Of a DNA stretch of 12,304 nucleotides, positions 1-7,294 are shown piece by piece. How positions within the stretch are numbered: the stretch's first letter is position 1; every line of letters starts with the position of its first letter. This stretch comes from Chitinophagaceae bacterium (lineage in GTDB: Bacteria > Bacteroidota > Bacteroidia > Chitinophagales > Chitinophagaceae). The notes under the pieces were generated by a model. That model saw nothing but the letters and a program-made list of their open reading frames with translations. It made no database searches and was not told where the DNA came from. Where the stretch lies: NCBI GenBank assembly GCA_018061385.1, contig JAGOUF010000022.1, positions 1 to 12,304 of the forward strand. Direction: 5' to 3'. Position numbers and translations under genes: made by a program.

Positions 1-2
1 TT

Positions 3-401
3 ATTTTACAAGGCTATGTAATTCAAGCACAAATAAGTGACAGTCTTAAAGTAATTGAAACCAATCAACAAATTGATAATTTAGTAGTACAAGCCGATAC
101 CGCTAGCCTTAGTAAATTATATAGAAAAGATTTTGTTTTTAATCATGGATCGGGTAGGATAGATTCAAAATCCTCTTGGCTTCTATCGGCTGCAAAAGGG
201 AATTTTATTAGTCGCAATCATGATTCTGTAAAAGTAGAACTACACAATTTTTTGGCTATTGTAAGAGGCAAAATAAATATTCAGAAAAAAAACAAAGACA
301 AAGTTGAGAATTATTATTTATGGTATATTAGGGTATATACTAAACAAGAAAAAAACTGGTTACTCATTTCTCATACAACTTATTTTGAAAAGCATTTGTA
401 A
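3..401 (+). CDS. Exported DUF4440 / NTF2-like (SnoaL-fold) protein, 5' end missing
   Basis: The reading frame is open from the window edge and ends in TAA at 399-401, leaving 132 residues. The first visible residues (ILQGYVIQAQISD) look like the end of a signal peptide cleaved near VIQA, so little more than the signal peptide start is missing. The rest fits the small cone-shaped DUF4440 family: a helical start, then RKDFVFNHGSGRIDSKSSWL (about residues 41-60), a middle strand around LHNFLAIVRGKINI, and the paired final strands YYLWYIRVYTK and NWLLISHTTYF. Family members bind small molecules or act as accessory domains, and no catalytic residue can be assigned here. An exported location is inferred from the signal peptide remnant. 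The gene converges on the next one with only 20 bases between the stops. Its start codon and promoter lie outside the window. Confidence 0.8.
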   Translation: MLQGYVIQAQISDSLKVIETNQQIDNLVVQADTASLSKLYRKDFVFNHGSGRIDSKSSWLLSAAKGNFISRNHDSVKVELHNFLAIVRGKINIQKKNKDKVENYYLWYIRVYTKQEKNWLLISHTTYFEKHL

Positions 402-421
402 AGAGTTTCCATAAAAATAAG

Positions 422-1678
422 TTATTCTATGGGGCAACCTTTAGGATTTATTTTTTTATATTCATTCACTACATTTTCATATTGCTTCAATTTTTCTTTA
501 ATATCTTTTAATTGATTGCTTAGATATTCTTTTGCTTTTGCATTATGTGATAGAGAGATTGATACTTGATGAGCTGCAAACTTAGCATAAGCAGCATAGG
601 CAGTTTTTTCTACCAATTGCTCTGCTGCATTGGTAATTCTTACAAATGGCCAAAACTGCCCAGCAATACCAATAAAATTTTGTGCTGTTTTTCCTGCCAT
701 ATCCCAAGAAATATTACTCCCATCTGCTATATCAGCATACACTTTTAAAGCAGCACCTTGTAGTTGTAAATTTTTCCCAAACCTTTTAATCAAAACCTCA
801 TATTTATTACCTCCGAGTGACGAAAGTTCTTCAATTAACACACCAGTATTGCTAATATTTTCATTGGTTTGTATGATTTGATCTAATCTTTTGCCTTGTA
901 TACTTTTTTCATCTGTATTTTTCATTAATAAATTTGCAGCAGCATTTAACCTTTTAGTTTTAGATAATTCCTCTCCCAACCTTTTGGCCTCCTCTAATAA
1001 TTTTCCTCCTTTAGCTTGTTCTTCAAATGTTTTTCCTTCTCTAATTAATTTTTTAGCATTTTTTTCCATAACATCTATAGGTAAAACATCCAATATATTG
1101 TCTACATAACCACTCATGGCAGAGTCTTTTTTTTGTATAAAATCTTTTTTATAATCTTCCATATCATTGGCAAGTTTTTCCATACTTAACAACTGCTTTT
1201 CAAAATTTAACTTCATTGTATTTAGCTTGTTAATTTCTCTTTGAGCTATAATACAGCTTGCTTTTTTTTGTTCAGGGGTTAACTCTTTTTTTTCGTCAAA
1301 TGCAGTGTATTTTAAAGCGGAAGAATCTTTTAAAAATTTATACGTTTGCATTAAATTTTTGTACTTATTTATCTTTAGTTTTAGAGCCACACTTTGACTT
1401 TCACCATAAATACTTGTAACTAAATAAGTGGGCTGCTCTTTTACTTCTTTAACAACGTTATAATTTTTTGTATTAGAATTGAAAAGAGATTTTATTAAGC
1501 TTTGTGCAAGCATTCCAGAAATCATCGAATTCATATCGTAATTAGAAGAGTTGTTTGTGTTATAACGATTAATTTTTTGACCAGTCATATTCTCTAACTG
1601 CCCTATTGCAGATTGGCTCAATAAATTATTGCTTTGTAGTAAAAGCAGTAGCAGTATAACTATTTTTATCTTGAACAT
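422..1678 (-). CDS. Exported helical / coiled-coil protein of unknown function
   Basis: I do not recognise this family. The 418-residue product starts with a signal peptide: MFKIK, then a run of eight Ile/Val/Leu residues, then a cleavage site near LLSQS. An ATG at 1714 in the same frame would add 12 hydrophilic residues and overlap the upstream gene, so 1678 is preferred; it leaves an 11-base gap. After a short Asn/Ser-rich linker (about 34-52) the protein is almost wholly charged and helical. Coiled-coil-like stretches lie at about 143-186, 203-245 and 375-411. An Ala/Gly-rich, more hydrophobic segment (about 328-370, with GIAGQFWPF and AAYAKFAA) comes just before the last helix. Only Cys142 and Cys415 remain after the signal peptide. 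It is the last gene of the operon with the two TPR genes, which suggests a shared job at the envelope. No enzyme motif is visible. Confidence 0.75.
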   Translation of the reverse strand: MFKIKIVILLLLLLQSNNLLSQSAIGQLENMTGQKINRYNTNNSSNYDMNSMISGMLAQSLIKSLFNSNTKNYNVVKEVKEQPTYLVTSIYGESQSVALKLKINKYKNLMQTYKFLKDSSALKYTAFDEKKELTPEQKKASCIIAQREINKLNTMKLNFEKQLLSMEKLANDMEDYKKDFIQKKDSAMSGYVDNILDVLPIDVMEKNAKKLIREGKTFEEQAKGGKLLEEAKRLGEELSKTKRLNAAANLLMKNTDEKSIQGKRLDQIIQTNENISNTGVLIEELSSLGGNKYEVLIKRFGKNLQLQGAALKVYADIADGSNISWDMAGKTAQNFIGIAGQFWPFVRITNAAEQLVEKTAYAAYAKFAAHQVSISLSHNAKAKEYLSNQLKDIKEKLKQYENVVNEYKKINPKGCPIE

Positions 1679-1689
1679 TTTATACAGTT

Positions 1690-2517
1690 TTAATTGTTGA
1701 GTATTATCTGCCATTCCGCAATTTTTGCTTTACCAAATTCTTCGTCTTTTGTATTTGGATTTAGCAATAAAAATTTTTGCATATTGAATATTGCAGAATG
1801 AAGTTTATTGGTTTCTGCTAAAAGAATTGCCACATTAAAATATGCAGAGGGGTAAGCAGTTGAATGCGTAGCAATTATTTGATAATTTAATTCAATTGCT
1901 TTTTCGTAGTTGTACAATTTGGCTTGTACTTCTGCTTGAACAATGCATTTACGAATTTCTTCTATTGTAGCAGTTTTATTAGACATTCCCTTAAATTCAA
2001 TGGCCTTTTGTTTAAAAGCAATCATACCAAAATGATCAATATTTAACAAGTTTTGAAGTTGAATAAACTGTTGTTGTATAGCTTTCAAAATGTTGTAATT
2101 ATTTTGCTTAACAGATAAAGTAGTATTGCCAATAGATAACTTGTGCTCTGTTACTAACCCTCCACTTTGAATACTATTTTCTATAGTATTTATTTTAAAC
2201 TTCAAGTCTGTTATTCCATTAAAAAAAATAGTAGCCGTTTGGCTAGAATTACACATAAATTGTAACCCATTTGCAGATAGATAAACATTTTGTAGATAAC
2301 CATAATTATAAAATGCATAACTAACTTGTTGATTAATTTCTATTACAAGTGCATTTTGTTGTAAAGTATGATAGAGTAGCTTTTTTGCTTGCAACAACTC
2401 ATTTTTCAAAAGTGAATCTTGCTGAAAAAAATTCCTAGCAGCAACACTATCTTGAGCATTTACTTGATCTATTTTAAGTAAAAATAATGTTGCTATTATG
2501 AGTATATTCTTAAACAT
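1690..2517 (-). CDS. Exported TPR-repeat protein (paralogue of the gene at 2532-3374)
   Basis: The product has 275 residues. The ATG at 2517 begins a clean signal peptide (MFKNILIIATLFLLK, cleavage near NAQ-D); an ATG at 2556 would overlap the upstream gene by 25 bases and put 13 extra residues before it. The mature part opens with a helix (about 25-65), followed by a strand-rich region (about 66-135), a helical linker, and two C-terminal tetratricopeptide units at about 188-221 and 222-255. The second unit (YPSAYFNVAILLAETNKLHSA) has the spacing of small and aromatic residues expected of a TPR, and the protein ends KIAEWQIILNN. TPRs bind other proteins, so a scaffold role in the periplasm or at the outer membrane is inferred. 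The C-terminal third resembles that of the upstream neighbour closely enough to call the two paralogues. It sits 14 bases after that gene and 11 before the next. Confidence 0.8.
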   Translation of the reverse strand: MFKNILIIATLFLLKIDQVNAQDSVAARNFFQQDSLLKNELLQAKKLLYHTLQQNALVIEINQQVSYAFYNYGYLQNVYLSANGLQFMCNSSQTATIFFNGITDLKFKINTIENSIQSGGLVTEHKLSIGNTTLSVKQNNYNILKAIQQQFIQLQNLLNIDHFGMIAFKQKAIEFKGMSNKTATIEEIRKCIVQAEVQAKLYNYEKAIELNYQIIATHSTAYPSAYFNVAILLAETNKLHSAIFNMQKFLLLNPNTKDEEFGKAKIAEWQIILNN

Positions 2518-2531
2518 GATTTGGTAAAATA

Positions 2532-3374
2532 TCAGTAATAAATTAAACTTTCCCACTCGTAAATTTTATCTTTTGCACCTCGTATTGCAACTGTTTCTGT
2601 TTCAAGCATCAAGTATTGTTGCATATACAAAATGGCATAATCAAAGAAATTAATTTGAGCATAGAGTAATGCAATATTTGCGTACGCTTTTGGATAAGAC
2701 AACTCATCTATTTCAATGGCTTTCAAGTAAATTTTTATAGCCGAGAAGTAGTCCATTTTTTGGCTAACAGTATCGGCTAATAAAAACAAACTTTTCTGTT
2801 CATCTCTAATTACTGCTTCTTTTTTAGCAGTTTTAAAAGCAGTCACTTTTTCTTTAAAAGAGCTTAATACCGAGTCTCTTAGTCTATTAATATTTGAATA
2901 TTGAACTGCATAAATATTATCAGCAAATTGTTGTGCAGCATCTAATTCTGCAAATGCAAAGTTTGCTGCAGAAGGCAGAAAGATATAATTGCCTGCATTT
3001 TGCTTCCCAATAAAATACATCGTACTATCATCTATTGTTGAAAACAACCAAATAAAATTATTTTTTTTGCCTTTAACTTCTAATTCAATTCGATCGTTTT
3101 GTACCAAAATTGTTTTAATATCTTTTGAGTTGATGGCAGTTTTAGATGCGATATCAAACACCTGATTTACTCGTTTTAAAGATTGCGTTAAGCCCGTCTT
3201 TATTGCTTCAATATTTTGAACTTTATTATGAAGTTTTGGATAATATATAATCTGATCGCCTAACGCCAAAGGAAACCCAGCTTGAGCATTCGCAGAAAAA
3301 TACAATCCTGAAAAAAATATTGTACAAAAAATATTCATTAACAAAGAATACGAAAATTGGGAACTCTTTTTCAT
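2532..3374 (-). CDS. Exported TPR-repeat protein, first gene of a three-gene operon
   Basis: The product has 280 residues and a signal peptide cleaved near SANAQA (about 32). The ATG at 3374 gives a basic start (MKKSSQ); an in-frame ATG at codon 13 (3338) would also give a signal peptide and cannot be excluded. The mature N-terminal half contains beta strands (ILVQNDRIELEVKGKKNNF, about 89-107, then FIWLFSTIDDSTMYFIG). A charged helix follows (about 160-192), then two TPR units at about 194-227 and 228-261. The second unit (YPKAYANIALLYAQINFFDYA) and the terminal KIYEWESLIYY line up with the downstream gene product, pointing to an old tandem duplication with strong divergence of the N-terminal parts. 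The specific function is unknown; protein binding through the TPRs is inferred from the family. A 17-bp hairpin lies 32 bases upstream. Confidence 0.8.
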   Translation of the reverse strand: MKKSSQFSYSLLMNIFCTIFFSGLYFSANAQAGFPLALGDQIIYYPKLHNKVQNIEAIKTGLTQSLKRVNQVFDIASKTAINSKDIKTILVQNDRIELEVKGKKNNFIWLFSTIDDSTMYFIGKQNAGNYIFLPSAANFAFAELDAAQQFADNIYAVQYSNINRLRDSVLSSFKEKVTAFKTAKKEAVIRDEQKSLFLLADTVSQKMDYFSAIKIYLKAIEIDELSYPKAYANIALLYAQINFFDYAILYMQQYLMLETETVAIRGAKDKIYEWESLIYY

Positions 3375-3406
3375 AGCAACTAATTTAAGTAAGCTAAATA
3401 TTACAA

Positions 3407-3449
3407 ACTATGTTATGGTACATTTTGCTAGTATGTACCATAACATAGT
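3407..3449 (-). terminator. Perfect 17-bp inverted repeat with 9-base loop, probable terminator of the lipoprotein gene
   Basis: The arm at 3407-3423 (ACTATGTTATGGTACAT) is exactly complementary to 3433-3449, with the loop TTTGCTAGT between. It starts 14 bases after the lipoprotein stop codon and ends 32 bases before the next start. On the minus strand it is followed by TTTGTAATATTT rather than a solid T-run, so termination may be partial. The minus-strand sequence TAGTTTG (3410-3404) overlaps the end of the stem and is one base short of the Bacteroidota -7 box, so the element could also mark or control the promoter of the TPR operon. A dyad operator or a dispersed palindromic repeat are the alternatives. 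Confidence 0.55.
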
Positions 3450-3463
3450 GCTCTGTACAAAAA

Positions 3464-3991
3464 CTAATTTCCAGCTTCTAAGTAATTAAGTATTTCTTTT
3501 TCCAATAACCCTGTTGATGTACAATTGACTCTAGTGCTAGATTCTAATACGTATTCTGAACTAAGTATGTTTTTGTACTTGAACTTATTTACAGTACAAC
3601 CAAAAAACACGTTTACACTTATCTTAGTAGAATTGTCGGCCAGTTTTTTAACGAGCACATTAAAGTTGCCTGTATAATTGCCAACTTCAACCTTACCACT
3701 AAATGTTGAATTTCCACTTGCACAAGACATGTACCTATATGCATCACCTATTGAAACACTATATTCTGTAGAAATTAAACCAGAAGCTCTATCGAGGTTT
3801 TTAATGGGTGTATTATGGGTTGCAAACCATTCTATTGAGGTTTGCCAAACTGCATCAAAAGGTTTGCTTATGACCCTTTCTTTTTCTATTACTCTTGGAA
3901 CTTCTTGAACAGTTACCTGCTTAGGTTGAGAGCAGCCAACTAGTATTAAATAAAAGAGTGCTGCAGTTAAGAGTTTTATTGAGTTTTTCAT
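3464..3991 (-). CDS. Small predicted lipoprotein with cysteine-containing beta domain, unknown function
   Basis: The product has 175 residues. It starts MKNSIKLLTAALFYL and reaches the lipobox LVGC at 17-20, so Cys20 should be lipidated after signal peptidase II cleavage. An ATG at 4033 would add 14 residues before this signal, and a candidate promoter lies inside that extension, so 3991 is chosen. After a linker comes a compact alpha/beta domain: VISKPFDAVWQTSIEWFATHN (about 40-60), LDRASGLISTEYSV, and strands GKVEVGNYTGNFNVLVKKL and STKISVNVFFGC. The helix-strand pattern at the front recalls BamC-like or helix-grip lipoprotein domains, but this is a resemblance of layout only. Cys90, Cys132 and Cys157 could form a disulfide. 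It probably faces the periplasm in a membrane-anchored form. It is transcribed in the same direction as the TPR operon but separated from it by a hairpin. Confidence 0.75.
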   Translation of the reverse strand: MKNSIKLLTAALFYLILVGCSQPKQVTVQEVPRVIEKERVISKPFDAVWQTSIEWFATHNTPIKNLDRASGLISTEYSVSIGDAYRYMSCASGNSTFSGKVEVGNYTGNFNVLVKKLADNSTKISVNVFFGCTVNKFKYKNILSSEYVLESSTRVNCTSTGLLEKEILNYLEAGN

Positions 3992-4002
3992 GACAAATAG
4001 TT

Positions 4003-4033
4003 TAAAAGTAAATAATATTGAAACCATTTTCAA
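4003..4033 (-). promoter_or_regulatory. Candidate promoter of the lipoprotein gene
   Basis: On the minus strand TTG (4033-4031) is followed after 20 bases by TACTTTTA (4010-4003). This matches the Bacteroidota pattern of TTG, about 17-23 bases, then TAnnTTTG, with a single mismatch at the last base. It would leave a very short leader before the ATG at 3991, and it lies inside the extended frame that begins at 4033, which argues against that longer start. Confidence 0.35.
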
Positions 4034-4363
4034 CTAACTCAGTGTAAGGGTATTACTAAAAATAATACAATTGCAAGGAGATGCTTTTGGGTTGTAATCT
4101 CTAGAAAAACGTATTTGTTATAAAGCAGTAGTATGAATTAAAATGTAAAACAACAATTACATTATAGCAAAAATTAGAAATTCTCTACTCAAATTCATAT
4201 TGTAAAGCTATTGCGAAGTAGTGGGCTTAAAAATGACTAATATCATTGAGATAAAAGGAAGAAATAACCTATATTTAATCATCTAGATTTTAAATAGTTT
4301 AATATTATTGGGAGGAGAGATAAAACCTTGAGTATTCATGCAATTTTATTCGAAAAAATAAAA
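4034..4363. other. Gene-free spacer of about 330 bases
   Basis: No convincing reading frame, tRNA, repeat or long hairpin was found on either strand. The longest ATG frames here are only a few codons before a stop. The sequence is AT-rich with scattered stops, such as the ATG at 4081 that stops after seven codons. It separates the leftward lipoprotein gene, whose promoter lies at its left edge, from the terminator of the metB-type gene. GGGAGGAGAG at 4310-4319 resembles a Shine-Dalgarno sequence, but no suitable start codon follows at the right distance. Confidence 0.5.
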
Positions 4364-4393
4364 AAAAGCCCCTCAATATATTGAGGGGCTTTT
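4364..4393 (-). terminator. Rho-independent terminator of the metB-type gene
   Basis: This is a perfect 13-bp stem, AAAAGCCCCTCAA pairing with TTGAGGGGCTTTT around a TATA loop, with a GC-rich core. It starts 7 bases beyond the stop codon of the leftward PLP-enzyme gene. On the minus strand it is followed by a T-rich tract (seven Ts, A, then six Ts up to 4353), which is the classic intrinsic terminator layout. The other strand has only a four-T end. Confidence 0.9.
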
Positions 4394-4399
4394 ATCAAT

Positions 4400-5539
4400 T
4401 TATCCAATCGCTTTATTCAAATCTTCTATTAAATCATCAACATCTTCTATACCAACACTCAAACGAATTAAACCATCACTTAAACCATTCTTAATTCTTT
4501 CTTCTCTAGGGATAGAGGCATGCGTCATGGTTGCAGGATGATTGATTAAACTTTCTACACCACCTAAACTTTCTGCTAAAGAAAATAAATGTGTACTCGA
4601 TAATACTCTATTCACTTCTTCAACAGTATCATTCTTTAATTCAAAACTAATCATACCACCAAAACCTCTCATTTGTTTCTTGGCAACAGCATGCCCTTTA
4701 CTATCTTCAAAACCTGGCCAATATACTTTTGCAACCTTTGGATTGTTGCGTAACCAATGAGCAATTTTTTCTCCATTTTCACAATGGCGTTGCATACGAA
4801 CATGCAACGTTTTTATGCCACGCAATACTAAAAAACAATCTTGTGGACCAGGAACTGCTCCACAACTTTTTTGTATAAAATATAACTCGTCTCTTAATGC
4901 TTTATCATTTATCACTAAACAACCTTGTATTACATCGCTATGACCTCCTAAATATTTTGTTGCACTGTGCATTACAATATCAGCACCCAAATCCAAAGGA
5001 TTTTGTAGGTATGGTGACGCAAATGTATTGTCAACACACAACAAACAATTGTTGGCTTTTGTTATAGCAGCAACAGCAGCAATATCTGTAATATTCATTA
5101 AAGGATTGGTTGGTGTTTCAATCCATACCAATTTTGTTTTGGCAGAAATCACATTAGCAATATTTTCAGCATTGGTAGTATCAACATAAGTAAATACAAT
5201 TCCAAAACGTTCAAATACTTTGGTAAACAATCTATATGTACCACCATACATATCGTTTGCAGCAATTACTTCGTCGCCTGGATTTAATAGTTTAATCACT
5301 GCATCTGTAGCTGCAACGCCACTACTAAATGCTAAACCATATTTGCCATTTTCAATTTTTGCAAATGCTTCTTCTAAAGCAAAACGTGTTGGGTTTTGAC
5401 TTCTAGCATACTCGAACCCTTTATTTTTTCCAGGGGCTTCTTGTACATAGGTACTTGTTTGATAAATAGGAATCATTACAGAACCAGTACTTGGATCTGG
5501 TTCCATACCAGCATGAATTATTTTTGTGGCAAGCTTCAT
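4400..5539 (-). CDS. metB: Cystathionine gamma-synthase-type PLP enzyme (Cys/Met metabolism family)
   Basis: This is a 379-residue cytoplasmic enzyme of the Cys/Met metabolism PLP-dependent family, at full family length. Signature features are visible: YAR at 44-46 and QNPTR at 48-52 (phosphate contact from the partner subunit), SSG at 72-74, the stacking Tyr98 in DMYGG, Asp170 in CVDNTFASP (pyridine nitrogen), the Schiff-base Lys195 in SATKYLGGHSDV, and the carboxylate-binding Arg359 in GLIRLSVGIED. A gamma-synthase joins an activated homoserine ester and cysteine into cystathionine on the way to methionine. The closely related gamma-lyase runs the other half of transsulfuration. Sequence alone, read by eye, does not separate these two; related Bacteroidota proteins are usually annotated as gamma-synthases. 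It lies 92 bases downstream of fumC, with a hairpin between and its own terminator behind. I found no SAM riboswitch-like structure in the short leader. Confidence 0.88.
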   Translation of the reverse strand: MKLATKIIHAGMEPDPSTGSVMIPIYQTSTYVQEAPGKNKGFEYARSQNPTRFALEEAFAKIENGKYGLAFSSGVAATDAVIKLLNPGDEVIAANDMYGGTYRLFTKVFERFGIVFTYVDTTNAENIANVISAKTKLVWIETPTNPLMNITDIAAVAAITKANNCLLCVDNTFASPYLQNPLDLGADIVMHSATKYLGGHSDVIQGCLVINDKALRDELYFIQKSCGAVPGPQDCFLVLRGIKTLHVRMQRHCENGEKIAHWLRNNPKVAKVYWPGFEDSKGHAVAKKQMRGFGGMISFELKNDTVEEVNRVLSSTHLFSLAESLGGVESLINHPATMTHASIPREERIKNGLSDGLIRLSVGIEDVDDLIEDLNKAIG

Positions 5540-5580
5540 TGTAGTTCTATTTTATTTTTTGTATATAGTTTTATAAGCAA

Positions 5581-5621
5581 TAAAATACTCTGTAAAGCTC
5601 ATCGCCTTACAGAGTATTTTA
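5581..5621 (-). terminator. 15-bp hairpin behind fumC, probable terminator
   Basis: The arm TAAAATACTCTGTAA (5581-5595) pairs perfectly with 5607-5621 around an 11-base loop. It begins 10 bases after the fumC stop. On the minus strand the stem ends in ATTTTA and is followed by TTGCTTATAAAAC, which is T-rich at first but lacks a continuous T-run. Termination may therefore be incomplete and let some fumC transcripts run into the metB-type gene, which starts 41 bases further on. Confidence 0.65.
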
Positions 5622-5631
5622 GGCAAATTTT

Positions 5632-7053
5632 TTATTTAATTTCTCCACACATTTCACTTGGCACTACCCAAGCATCAAATTGATCTGAAGTCATGTGTTC
5701 AAAATCTAATCCCTTCAATTTGTACTCTAAAGCAGATTGTTTTAATGTAATGCCACGGTGGTGAGCATCTTGTGCAATAGCTGCTGCATTGTAGTAACCA
5801 ATTTTAGTGTTTAAAGCTGTTACTAGCATTAAACTATTGTCAACGTGTTTTTTAATATTTTCTTCTATGGGCTTAAGTCCAATTGCACATTTATCATTAA
5901 AAGAAACGCAACCTTCTCCAATTAAACGAGCACTATGTAAAAAATTAAAAATCATTACAGGCTTAAACACGTTCAATTCAAAATGGCCTAAACTTCCACC
6001 AATACCAACAGTTACATCATTGCCCATTACTTGTGCAGCAATCATTGTTAATGCTTCACATTGTGTTGGGTTTACTTTTCCTGGCATAATTGAACTTCCT
6101 GGTTCATTATCTGGAATAAAAATTTCACCAATACCGCTTCTCGGACCACTCGATAACATTCTGATATCGTTGGCAATTTTCATTAAACTTACTGCAACTG
6201 TTTTCAATGCTCCATGAGCTTCTACAATTGCGTCATGTGCAGCCAATGCTTCAAATTTATTTTCTGCAGTAACAAAAGGCAATCCAGTTAATGCAGCAAT
6301 ATGTTTAGCCACACAAACATCATATCCTTTAGGTGTATTAATACCTGTACCAACTGCAGTTCCACCCAAAGCCAACTCAGATAAATGCGACAAAGAATTG
6401 TTGATTGCTTTTAATCCATGAGTTAATTGTGCAACATAACCACTAAACTCTTGACCAACGGTTAATGGAGTTGCGTCCATAAAATGTGTTCTACCAATTT
6501 TTACAACATGCATAAACGCTTTGCTTTTTGCAGCAAGTGTATCACGTAATTTAGTAATACCAGGAATCGTAGTTTCCATGAGCATTTTATATGCAGCAAT
6601 GTGCATGGCTGTTGGAAAAGTATCGTTACTAGATTGACTTTTATTCACATCATCATTTGGATGAATAGATTTTTTTTCGTCTAATAAACTTCCACCTGCA
6701 TTTACATGAGCTTTGTAAGCAACTACTTCATTTACGTTCATATTGCTTTGCGTACCACTACCTGTTTGCCAAACAACCAAAGGAAATTGATCGTTTAATT
6801 TTCCTTCTAAAATTTCATCACATACTGCTGCAATTGCATCTTTCTTTTCAATTGGCAAAACACCCAATTCATGGTTTGCCAATGCAGCCGATTTTTTTAA
6901 ATAAGCAAAAGCAGCAATAATTTCTTTCGGCATTTTATTAATGTCTTGTGCTATTTTAAAGTTATCAATACTACGTTGGGTTTGTGCACCCCAATAAACA
7001 TGAGTTGGCACTTTTACCTCACCCATAGTGTCTTTTTCTATACGATATTCCAT
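5632..7053 (-). CDS. fumC: Class II fumarate hydratase
   Basis: This cytoplasmic TCA-cycle enzyme converts fumarate and water to L-malate without an iron-sulfur cluster and acts as a homotetramer. The 473 residues match the family length. Recognisable blocks are [16 protein letters not shown] (95-110), [13 protein letters not shown] (139-151), [16 protein letters not shown] (187-202, with His190), [15 protein letters not shown] (230-244), and the signature loop [11 protein letters not shown] (319-329) carrying the catalytic serine and Lys326/Asn328. These blocks separate it from argininosuccinate lyase and adenylosuccinate lyase. Aspartase is the nearest relative, but the [14 protein letters not shown] and [17 protein letters not shown] blocks are fumarase-like. 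The ATG at 7053 gives [11 protein letters not shown], the usual family start; an ATG at 7086 would add 11 residues and place the promoter box inside the gene. It is divergent from the DUF3616 gene. Confidence 0.96.
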   Translation of the reverse strand: MEYRIEKDTMGEVKVPTHVYWGAQTQRSIDNFKIAQDINKMPKEIIAAFAYLKKSAALANHELGVLPIEKKDAIAAVCDEILEGKLNDQFPLVVWQTGSGTQSNMNVNEVVAYKAHVNAGGSLLDEKKSIHPNDDVNKSQSSNDTFPTAMHIAAYKMLMETTIPGITKLRDTLAAKSKAFMHVVKIGRTHFMDATPLTVGQEFSGYVAQLTHGLKAINNSLSHLSELALGGTAVGTGINTPKGYDVCVAKHIAALTGLPFVTAENKFEALAAHDAIVEAHGALKTVAVSLMKIANDIRMLSSGPRSGIGEIFIPDNEPGSSIMPGKVNPTQCEALTMIAAQVMGNDVTVGIGGSLGHFELNVFKPVMIFNFLHSARLIGEGCVSFNDKCAIGLKPIEENIKKHVDNSLMLVTALNTKIGYYNAAAIAQDAHHRGITLKQSALEYKLKGLDFEHMTSDQFDAWVVPSEMCGEIK

Positions 7054-7068
7054 ACTATAAAATTTTTG

Positions 7069-7076
7069 CAAAGGTA
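7069..7076 (-). promoter_or_regulatory. -7 promoter box of fumC (TACCTTTG)
   Basis: On the minus strand TACCTTTG is an exact match to the Bacteroidota TAnnTTTG box, 15 bases before the fumC ATG at 7053. No TTG is present at the usual -33 distance. The box implies a leader of roughly ten bases and supports 7053 over 7086 as the start. Confidence 0.55.
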
Positions 7077-7224
7077 GGTTATGCAATTGTTTAATTTTTG
7101 GGTTAATTTGAGCATAAACTTATACGTGAAGCATCCTTTATTTAAATAATATCAAAGCGTAATTTTAATTGTGGCAGAAGTATGTAATAATTTAAAATAT
7201 ACCTAAATAACAGTTTGCTTGAAA

Positions 7225-7232
7225 TAGTTTTG
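7225..7232 (+). promoter_or_regulatory. Possible -7 promoter box of the DUF3616 gene (TAGTTTTG)
   Basis: TAGTTTTG matches TAnnTTTG and lies 62 bases before the ATG at 7295, giving a leader of about 55 bases. There is no TTG at the expected upstream distance, and an eight-base degenerate match can arise by chance in AT-rich DNA. Confidence 0.3.
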
Positions 7233-7294
7233 GTTGAAGTAAAAAAAATATACCTTCATGAAAATTGTATATATCTAAATTTTTACAACTTAAA

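Noticed and set aside
566..1109. Rightward frames of 60-83 codons antisense to the helical protein gene
   Set aside because: They lie wholly inside a well-supported leftward gene, have unnatural Cys/Phe/Ser/Pro-rich composition, and show no signal, motif or promoter.
1679..1714. ATG at 1714 as start of the helical protein
   Set aside because: It would overlap the upstream gene and put 12 hydrophilic residues before a signal peptide that starts cleanly at 1678.
5540..5580. SAM riboswitch or other leader RNA before the metB-type gene
   Set aside because: Only about 40 bases separate the hairpin from the start; no multi-helix structure fits.
5807..6217. 136-codon rightward frame inside fumC
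   Set aside because: It is fully antisense to the fumarase catalytic core, which is unmistakable; it is a by-product of codon composition.
7265..7294. TTG at 7265 as start of the DUF3616 protein
   Set aside because: A rare start codon that would add ten residues before MKKTLLPYF; the ATG at 7295 gives a normal signal peptide.
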